Below, piece by piece: positions 6,931 through 12,500 of a DNA stretch of 12,500 bases. Source of the DNA: Acidobacteriota bacterium (GTDB lineage: Bacteria > Acidobacteriota > UBA6911); the NCBI GenBank assembly GCA_031254095.1, contig JAIRVC010000137.1, forward strand, positions 1 to 12,500, given 5' to 3'. The notes below the pieces were generated by a model. The model was not told where the DNA came from, searched no databases, and worked only from the letters and a program-made list of their open reading frames with translations. A program made the translations under genes and the position numbers. Numbering within the stretch: position 1 is the first letter of the stretch; every line of letters starts with the position of its first letter.

Positions 6931-7068
6931 ATGCTTATAGGCAGAAACGCGGAATCGGCAAAATTAAACGAAATGTACACTGGCGGCAAGTTTAAACGCG
7001 CCGTTATATATGGACGGCGGCGGGCTTGCAAGACCACGCCTATAAAAGAGTTTATAACCGCCGCATGA
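6931..7068 (+). pseudogene. N-terminal remnant of an archaeal-type AAA ATPase (Arch_ATPase/DUF234 group)
   Basis: A 45-codon open frame beginning MLIGRNAESAKLNEMY and continuing through AVIYGRRRACKTTPIKEFI. This matches by eye the start of archaeal-type AAA ATPases (FIGR..EL..L..LY....F..VVIYGRRRVGKT.LI.EF). In the Walker A loop the conserved Gly before Lys-Thr is Cys (RACKT), and a usually hydrophobic position after it is Pro. The frame then stops, where a full protein would run for about 400 more residues. It has a good ribosome-binding site (GAGGTG, 6920-6925, 5 nt from the ATG). Its TGA overlaps the ATG of the next gene as ATGA. It is either a decayed fragment left at a recombination junction or a remnant reused as a translated leader coupled to the next gene. 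ATP hydrolysis is very unlikely. Confidence 0.65.
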
Positions 7069-9308
7069 ATTCTGAATTTTTATCATTGGGTAATGCCATT
7101 CGTCTTTACGAAGCCGGGAAAACTGACGAAGCTGAAGCGCTCTGCCGGCAGATTCTCCTTGAGGAACCAGCCTATGCTGACGCGCTTCAACTCCTTGGTG
7201 GTATAGCCCTCCGGCGGAAAAACTACGAAGAAGCGGAGAAAATCATTCTCCAGGCAATTGCGCTTGACGGGCAGGCCGCGGAATTCCGCAACGACCTTGG
7301 AAATATATACAGGGCGCAAGGCAAACTGGAACTTGCGGAAAAATGCTTTCAAAGGGCGCTGGAATTGCAGCCGGCTTTTGCGGACGCATTCGCCAATCTC
7401 GGTTCCCTGCTGGCCGCGCGGGAAAAATATCCGGAAGCGGAAGACGCCTACCGAAAGGCGCTGGAACTTGCGCCTGACCGGCCGGAAATCCTTCGCAATT
7501 TCGGCATGATCCTCACCGCGCTGTCGAAGCCGGAACAGGCTGTTGAGCTTTATAATAAAGCTCTTGTTCTGAAACCAAACTCCCCGGAAATCCTGACAAG
7601 CCTTGCGGAAGCATACAAAAAACAGCGCAAATTCGATGAAGCCATTGTCATCGGACGCAAGGCGATGGAGCTTGATCAAAAAAACACCCGGATACCGCTC
7701 GTTTTGGGAGATATCTACAAAGACCTGAATCAATATGAAAACGCAATTCCTTTTTATCGCCTGGCGCTGAATTTGGATTCTGATTCCATTGAAGCGCACA
7801 TACGCCTGGGGCACGCGCTGCATCACCAGGGCAAAACCGCTGAAGCAAGGAGCCATTCCCGAACGGCCGTAAAGCTCAATCCCGGAGACCTGACGGCAAA
7901 GCTGGCGGACTGCGTGTTTCAGATACCTCTTGTGCACCGCTCAACGGAAGAAATCGTCCAAGCGAGGGAAAATTACCGGAAGGCTCTGGAAGAATTGTGC
8001 CGGAGCGCCGATCCGATCAACCCCGCGGCACTGGACAGCGCAAAAGCGCTGGTGGGATTTTTTCAGCCGTTTTATCTTGCGTTTCAGGGGAAAAATGACC
8101 GGGAACTTCAGGCTATGTATGGCGACCTGATGGTTCGCATTCAGGCGGCCTGTTTCCCGGAGTGGGCCGAAAAACCGCCGGCGCCTCCCTCGCTAAAGCC
8201 GGGTGAACCAATCAGGGTTGGGATTTTATCGGGATTTTTTTATAGGCATTCAAACTGGAAAATGCCAATCAAGGGCTGGGTTGAAAACCTTAATCGTGAG
8301 GAATTCCAGTTATACGGGTATTACACCGGTTGGGTAAACGACGATCAGACTGAAATCGCGAAAAAAATTTTTTACAGGTTCACCGAAGACCTGCCAACGC
8401 AGGATGACTGGCTTCGACGCATCGCCGGCGACCGTCTGCACATTCTGATTATTCCGGAAATCGGAATGGATCAGATGACGCCGCGCCTTGCGGCTTTCCG
8501 TCTCGCGCCGGTTCAATGCGTGTCATGGGGACACGCGGATACAAGCGGTTTTCCGACCATTGATTATTATCTTGGCAGCGATCTGATGGAGCCTGAAAAC
8601 GGGCAGGATCATTATTGCGAAAAACTCGTCCGTCTTCCCAACCTGTCGATTTATTATGAACCGCTGGATACTCCTGCCGCGTCTGTCGATCGCGCCCATT
8701 TCGGGCTGCGGGATGATCTTCCATTGTTTTTATGCCCGCATTCGATTCTTACATATCTGCCTCAACAGGACGATGTTTTTCCGCGAATAGCGCTGGAAAC
8801 CGGCCCGTGCCAGTTCGCGTTCATCGGCTTCTCCAGATCATCCACGCTGGGAGAGCGCTTTCTGCGGCGGCTTGAAACGGCGTTTTCGCGCTTTGGCCTG
8901 CGCATGGAAGATTACGTAAAGATGGTTCCGCATCTTGATTCAGCCCGCTACCGCGCGATTAACCAGCTTGCCGATGTGTTTCTGGACAGTATCGGCTGGT
9001 CGGGCTGCAACTCAACCATGGAAGCGCTTGCCTGCAACCTGCCAATCGTCACAATGCCGGGCGAATCGATGCGCGGCAGACACACCCACGCCATTTTGAA
9101 AATGATGAATCTAGGCGAAACGGAAAGCCTGAATGTGGAAGAATATATCGCTACCGCCGCGCGTCTGGCAAAGGAACCTGCACGGCGAAAAGAAATTTCC
9201 GAAAAAATCGCCCGGAACCGCCATCTGGCCTATCGTGACATGGAGTGCATCCGCGGCCTTGAGGAATTCATCCGCCGGGCGGTCGCAGAAGCAATGGAGC
9301 GATACTGA
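7065..9308 (+). CDS. TPR protein with SPINDLY/OGT-like glycosyltransferase domain (GT41 family)
   Basis: A 747-residue likely cytoplasmic glycosyltransferase of the O-GlcNAc-transferase type, which moves a sugar from a UDP-sugar to protein Ser/Thr. Residues 5-276 are eight exact 34-residue TPR units that would hold the acceptor protein. A linker (277-381) follows, then the GT41 domain (382 to about 745). It has the N-terminal motif RVGILSGFFYRHSNW with conserved His395, and SGCNSTMEAL (646-655) followed by LPIVTMPG at the nucleotide-sugar site. The expected CPQSLFKYLP motif reads CPHSILTYLP: Gln becomes His559 and the putative UDP-contacting Lys becomes Thr563, so activity may be altered. ATG 7065 overlaps the preceding stop (ATGA); a TTG at 7026 would add 13 residues and is less likely. 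The next gene, 18 nt downstream, is a paralogue. Acceptor and donor unknown. Confidence 0.88.
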   Translation: MNSEFLSLGNAIRLYEAGKTDEAEALCRQILLEEPAYADALQLLGGIALRRKNYEEAEKIILQAIALDGQAAEFRNDLGNIYRAQGKLELAEKCFQRALELQPAFADAFANLGSLLAAREKYPEAEDAYRKALELAPDRPEILRNFGMILTALSKPEQAVELYNKALVLKPNSPEILTSLAEAYKKQRKFDEAIVIGRKAMELDQKNTRIPLVLGDIYKDLNQYENAIPFYRLALNLDSDSIEAHIRLGHALHHQGKTAEARSHSRTAVKLNPGDLTAKLADCVFQIPLVHRSTEEIVQARENYRKALEELCRSADPINPAALDSAKALVGFFQPFYLAFQGKNDRELQAMYGDLMVRIQAACFPEWAEKPPAPPSLKPGEPIRVGILSGFFYRHSNWKMPIKGWVENLNREEFQLYGYYTGWVNDDQTEIAKKIFYRFTEDLPTQDDWLRRIAGDRLHILIIPEIGMDQMTPRLAAFRLAPVQCVSWGHADTSGFPTIDYYLGSDLMEPENGQDHYCEKLVRLPNLSIYYEPLDTPAASVDRAHFGLRDDLPLFLCPHSILTYLPQQDDVFPRIALETGPCQFAFIGFSRSSTLGERFLRRLETAFSRFGLRMEDYVKMVPHLDSARYRAINQLADVFLDSIGWSGCNSTMEALACNLPIVTMPGESMRGRHTHAILKMMNLGETESLNVEEYIATAARLAKEPARRKEISEKIARNRHLAYRDMECIRGLEEFIRRAVAEAMERY
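7299..9302 (+). repeat. Direct duplication, upstream copy (TPR-GT41 segment)
   Basis: This segment of the first GT41 gene is repeated at 10203-12095 in the same direction. By eye about four of five encoded residues match in the GT41 part, with exact DNA runs such as GATCATTATTGCGAAAAACT. The downstream copy lacks 102 bp here (one 34-residue TPR). Confidence 0.85.
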
Positions 9309-9326
9309 AAAACCTGGGAAGACCGC

Positions 9327-12101
9327 ATGAAACTGGCATTTTTATTTCTCACTCGCGATAACCACAACCAGGGTCAACTTTGGGAAACTTTCTTTAGTGG
9401 CCTGTCTCCGGAAAGATACAGCATCTTCTGCCATCCAAAGTTTCCTGATCGCGTTACCCAGCCATTTCTCAAAAACAGCATCATTCCCGAATTGATCCCG
9501 ACGAAACACGCTGAAATTTCCATTGTCCATGCCACACGCCTATTGCTGGCGCACGCTCTGCGAGACATTCACAATGACGGATTTATTCTATTGTCGGAAT
9601 CCTGCGTGCCGTTATTTGATTTTAACCGTATTTACGATACGTTCGCCCGGAATGGAAAATCATTTATCGGTTACTCAGGCGTTGATAAGAACAAAAAAAC
9701 TGTCATTGAAGAAACTGTCATACGCTGGCGTTGTTTGCGGAACAAGTCATTCGTCCCTCTGGATAAATTCGCAAAGCAGCATCAATGGATGTATTTACGG
9801 CGCGAGACAGCCGAAATTTTTATTGAGCACGACCATACAGGCATATTTGAAGATGTCTACGCGTCCGATGAACATTATTTCATAAATCTGTTGATCCATT
9901 TGAATCTTCCTTTGGAAGATCTGATTTTAAACCGGCAAATCACTTTCGTAAATTGGCGGGACTACGAAGAGAAAATTGTTATTAAACAAAATTCCAACAG
10001 CGAACTGAAGGTAATCAGCCCAAAAACATACTACAGCTTGTCGGCTGAAGATGTTGTTTTGGCAAGGGAAACCGGACACCTGTTTTTCCGCAAAGTCAGT
10101 GAATCCTGCGATGTTTCACTGCTCACCCGGCTCGTTGACGGCAAAGCCTGCGATCAAACGGAATACGAGAATGAATTGGCGGGAACCGCGACGGAAGAGG
10201 AAGGGAATATATACAGGACGCAGGGCAAATTGGAACTTGCGGAAAAATGCTTTAGAAAGGCGCTGGAACTCGCGCCTGACCGGCCGGAAATTCTTCACAA
10301 TTTCGGCCGGTTGCTGTCCGATATGGCGAAACCTGAGCAGGCAATTGAGCATTATTGTAAAGCGCTTCTTCTTGAACCGGATTCCCCGGAAATTCTTTCC
10401 GACATGGCGGAAGCCTATAAAAAACAGAACAAATTTAACGAAGCCATCGCCTTCGGGCGCAAGGCAATGGATCTGGATCCTCAAAACATTCGAATAATAC
10501 TCATACTGGGAGATATTTACACGGAACAGCATCAATATGAAAACGCCATTCTTTTCTATCGCCTGGCGCTGACGCTGGATTCCAATTCCGTACACGCGCA
10601 CATTGGTCTGGGGCTAATGCTGCACCAGCAGGGTAAAACCGCAGAAGCCAGAAACCATTTCCGGACGGCCATTAAACTTGACCCTGAAAACCTGTCGGCG
10701 AAGCTGAGAAATTGCACCATGCAGATTCCGCTTATACACCGCTCATCGGAAGAAATCGTCCAGGCGAGGGAAAATTACCGGAAAGCGCTGGAGGAATTGT
10801 GCCGGAGTGCCGATCTGACCAAACCTGCGGCGCTGGACGGGGCAAGGGAGCTTGTCGGCGTTAGTCAACCGTTTTATCTGGCGTACCAGGGGGAAAACGA
10901 CAGGGAACTTCAGGCTATGTACGGCAACCTGATGGTCCGCATTCAGGCTGCCTGTTTTCCGGAATGGGCGAAAAAACCGGCGGCGCCTCCCCCGATAAAA
11001 TCCGGCGAACCGGTCAGGGTTGGAATTCTGTCCGCTTTTTTTCACAGGCATTCCAACTGGAAAATTCCGATCAAGGGTTGGATTGAAAACCTTAACCGGG
11101 AGGAATTTCAGTTATACGGTTATTACACAGGCTGGAAAACCGACGAACATACGGAAATCGCGAAAAAAAGTTTTTACAGGTTTGCCGAAAATCTGCCGAC
11201 GCTTGAAGACTGGCTCCGGCGCGTCGCCGGCGACCGACTGCACATTCTGATCATTCCGGGAATTGGAATGGACCATATGACGCCGCGGCTGGCAGCTTTT
11301 CGCCTCGCGCCGGTTCAATGCACATCGTGGGGACATCCGGACACAAGCGGCTTTCCGACAATTGATTATTATCTCAGCAGCGATCTGATGGAGCCGGAAA
11401 ACGGACAGGATCATTATTGCGAAAAACTCGTTCGCCTCCCCAATCTGTCGATTTATTACGAACCGCTGGACAGCGTATCCGCGCCTGTCGATCGCGCCCA
11501 TTTCGGGCTGCGGGACGATCTTCCATTGTTTATATGTACGCAGTCGCTTTTTAAATATCTGCCGCAGCATGACGAAGTGTTTCCACGGATCGCGGTGGAA
11601 ACCGGCGCGTGCCAGTTCGCGTTCATTTCTCAAAGATCATCTGCGCTGGGAGAACGTTTCCTGCGGCGGCTTGACACGGCGTTTTCGCGCTTCGGCCTGC
11701 GCGTGGAAGATTACGTAAAAATGGTTCCGACGCTTGATCCGGCGCATTATCGCGCGTTCAATCAGCTTGCCGACGTGTTTCTGGACAGCATCGGCTGGTC
11801 GGGCTGCAACACAACTATGGAAGCGCTGGCCTGCGATCTGCCGGTTGTCACAATGCCGGGCAAATTGATGCGCGGCAGACATACCCACGCCATTCTGAAA
11901 ATGATGGATCTTGGCGAAACGGAAGGCAGGAATATGGATGAATATGTCGCCATCGCCGCGCGCCTGATAAAGGAACCGGACTGGCGAAAAGAAATTTCAG
12001 AAAAAATCACCCGGAACCGCCATCTGGCATACCGGGATATGGAATGTATCCGCGGCCTTGAAGATTTCATCCGCCGGGCCGTCGCGAAAGCAATGAGTTA
12101 A
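9327..12101 (+). CDS. Fused glycosyltransferase: Core-2/I-branching (GT14-like) domain + TPRs + SPINDLY/OGT-like GT41 domain
   Basis: A 924-residue protein with two predicted transferase domains. Residues 1 to about 285 resemble the Core-2/I-branching enzyme fold (beta-1,6-GlcNAc-transferase-like, including plant GT14 relatives): MKLAFLFLTRD at the start, FILLSESCVPLFDFNRIY, a Trp/Arg-rich HQWMYLRRETAE, DEHYFINLL, VNWRDY, then PKTYYSL...FFRKV. Residues 287-456 are five TPR units, and about 562-921 form a GT41 domain. That domain keeps His575, the QSLFKYLP motif with Gln739 and Lys743, and SGCNTTMEAL. The TPR-GT41 part duplicates the preceding gene; the GT14-like part is absent there and is visibly more AT-rich (for example 66 G/C in 180 bases over 9841-10020). 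No signal peptide or membrane segment is evident. The likely role is protein or glycan decoration with two successive sugars (inference). Domain calls are strong by motif; substrates unknown. Confidence 0.87.
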   Translation: MKLAFLFLTRDNHNQGQLWETFFSGLSPERYSIFCHPKFPDRVTQPFLKNSIIPELIPTKHAEISIVHATRLLLAHALRDIHNDGFILLSESCVPLFDFNRIYDTFARNGKSFIGYSGVDKNKKTVIEETVIRWRCLRNKSFVPLDKFAKQHQWMYLRRETAEIFIEHDHTGIFEDVYASDEHYFINLLIHLNLPLEDLILNRQITFVNWRDYEEKIVIKQNSNSELKVISPKTYYSLSAEDVVLARETGHLFFRKVSESCDVSLLTRLVDGKACDQTEYENELAGTATEEEGNIYRTQGKLELAEKCFRKALELAPDRPEILHNFGRLLSDMAKPEQAIEHYCKALLLEPDSPEILSDMAEAYKKQNKFNEAIAFGRKAMDLDPQNIRIILILGDIYTEQHQYENAILFYRLALTLDSNSVHAHIGLGLMLHQQGKTAEARNHFRTAIKLDPENLSAKLRNCTMQIPLIHRSSEEIVQARENYRKALEELCRSADLTKPAALDGARELVGVSQPFYLAYQGENDRELQAMYGNLMVRIQAACFPEWAKKPAAPPPIKSGEPVRVGILSAFFHRHSNWKIPIKGWIENLNREEFQLYGYYTGWKTDEHTEIAKKSFYRFAENLPTLEDWLRRVAGDRLHILIIPGIGMDHMTPRLAAFRLAPVQCTSWGHPDTSGFPTIDYYLSSDLMEPENGQDHYCEKLVRLPNLSIYYEPLDSVSAPVDRAHFGLRDDLPLFICTQSLFKYLPQHDEVFPRIAVETGACQFAFISQRSSALGERFLRRLDTAFSRFGLRVEDYVKMVPTLDPAHYRAFNQLADVFLDSIGWSGCNTTMEALACDLPVVTMPGKLMRGRHTHAILKMMDLGETEGRNMDEYVAIAARLIKEPDWRKEISEKITRNRHLAYRDMECIRGLEDFIRRAVAKAMS
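10203..12095 (+). repeat. Direct duplication, downstream copy (TPR-GT41 segment)
   Basis: Homologous to 7299-9302. Homology begins abruptly at GNIYR (residue 293 of the fused protein, residue 79 of the upstream protein). One TPR unit is missing, and the junction runs directly from EKCF to RKALELAPDRP. The upstream protein's first two TPRs are also absent, replaced by the GT14-like domain. Confidence 0.85.
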
Positions 12102-12139
12102 TGCCGCAAAGCGGGCAGTAGTTGGAATTTGTATTCCAA
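12102..12139 (+). other. Two small hairpins after the fused glycosyltransferase gene
   Basis: TGCCGC (12102-12107) can pair imperfectly with GCGGGCA (12111-12117). TTGGAAT (12122-12128) pairs perfectly with ATTCCAA (12133-12139) around a 4-nt loop. Neither is followed by a T-run, so neither looks like an intrinsic terminator and transcription probably continues into the methyltransferase gene. Confidence 0.4.
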
Positions 12140-12187
12140 TAACCCGAGAGATATTTCATGAATTACAATTTTTGCGAGGCTTAAGGC

Positions 12188-12500
12188 ATGGCAGGTGATC
12201 AAAACGTTAATCGCAATGATTTACTTGGGAACGCTGTATACGCAGATGGTTTGCGGGCGCAACAAGAACCAAAACAAATGGGTTTGACGAATATCATGCT
12301 GGATTTCGGCAATGGCGCAACTCCTTTCGCCTTACGTGAGCACGGCAGCGACAAAGGTGTATTGCAACAGATTTTTTTCCAAAAAGACTACGACCTCACG
12401 CGGTTGGCCCGGTTTGGCGATATTTGTACCGAATATCAAAGGATTGCTGTTTCCGAGCGGACGCCACTCATCATTGATTGCGGCGCAAATATCGGAGCTT
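12188..12500 (+). CDS. FkbM-family SAM-dependent methyltransferase, 3' end cut off by window edge
   Basis: The first 104 codons of a gene that runs off the right edge. After a polar N-terminus the protein shows SDKGVLQQIFFQKDYD, typical of the region preceding the methyltransferase core in FkbM proteins, and then PLIIDCGANIGA (about 93-104), the SAM-binding motif I with its acidic residue and GxNxG loop. FkbM-type enzymes O-methylate sugars or polyketides and are frequent in glycan and surface-polysaccharide clusters, so this one probably caps or decorates the sugar made by the adjacent transferases (inference). ATG 12188 has GAGG 8 nt upstream. It lies 86 nt after the fused transferase with no clear terminator between, and is probably in the same operon. 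Confidence 0.85.
   Translation, partial: MAGDQNVNRNDLLGNAVYADGLRAQQEPKQMGLTNIMLDFGNGATPFALREHGSDKGVLQQIFFQKDYDLTRLARFGDICTEYQRIAVSERTPLIIDCGANIGA

Noticed and set aside
7026..7064. TTG start that would extend the first GT41 protein by 13 residues
   Set aside because: The extra residues fall inside the ATPase remnant and have no TPR character, while ATG 7065 forms an ATGA overlap and begins 4 residues before the first TPR.
7083..7937. Minus-strand open frame (284 codons) opposite the TPR region
   Set aside because: It mirrors the TPR array of the GT41 gene, has no domain of its own, and a similar shadow appears opposite the second copy (10116-10601).
12102..12139. Intrinsic terminator after the fused transferase gene
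   Set aside because: Short hairpins are present but no T-run follows either one.

Overview
The window looks like chromosome of a Gram-negative, probably anaerobic bacterium. A TolC-type outer membrane channel gene sits beside an EmrA-type periplasmic adaptor gene, and there is an aldo/keto reductase carrying two Cys4 iron-sulfur motifs of the kind common in anaerobes. Base composition is moderately GC-rich, and TTG appears to be used as a start codon at least once. A Desulfobacterota (deltaproteobacterial) or similar host is a reasonable guess, but nothing here fixes the taxonomy. No rRNA, tRNA, CRISPR array or transposase gene was seen.

Left part (1-6059), housekeeping and transport. A sirtuin (Sir2) deacetylase gene runs off the left edge on the minus strand. 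Next is the ferredoxin-domain aldo/keto reductase, also on the minus strand, divergent from a two-gene efflux operon (TolC-like channel, then EmrA/HlyD-like adaptor) that has no inner-membrane transporter beside it. A monofunctional aspartate kinase with two ACT domains follows.

Three intergenic gaps (634-721, 4541-4651, 6089-6175) hold copies of one repeat family. Each has a core of about 50 bp plus an array of 7-bp units (consensus TGACCAC/TAGCCAC). The array always faces the 3' end of a neighbouring gene, and in two cases it supplies that gene's last codons and its stop codon.

Right part (6154-12500), a glycosylation locus. A NusG-like specialised antitermination factor (RfaH/UpxY/LoaP type) on the minus strand is divergent from a plus-strand cluster. 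The cluster opens with a 45-codon remnant of an archaeal-type AAA ATPase whose stop overlaps (ATGA) the next start. It continues with a TPR protein carrying a SPINDLY/OGT-like GT41 domain, a second paralogue in which the TPR-GT41 part is fused behind a Core-2/I-branching (GT14-like) glycosyltransferase domain, and the start of a FkbM-family methyltransferase. The two GT41 genes are a tandem duplication; the second has lost TPR units and gained the GT14-like head. Together they suggest a machine for building and modifying a glycan, on a protein or at the cell surface, with a dedicated antiterminator next door. The GT14-TPR-GT41 fusion and the heptamer repeat family are the two most unusual things in the window.
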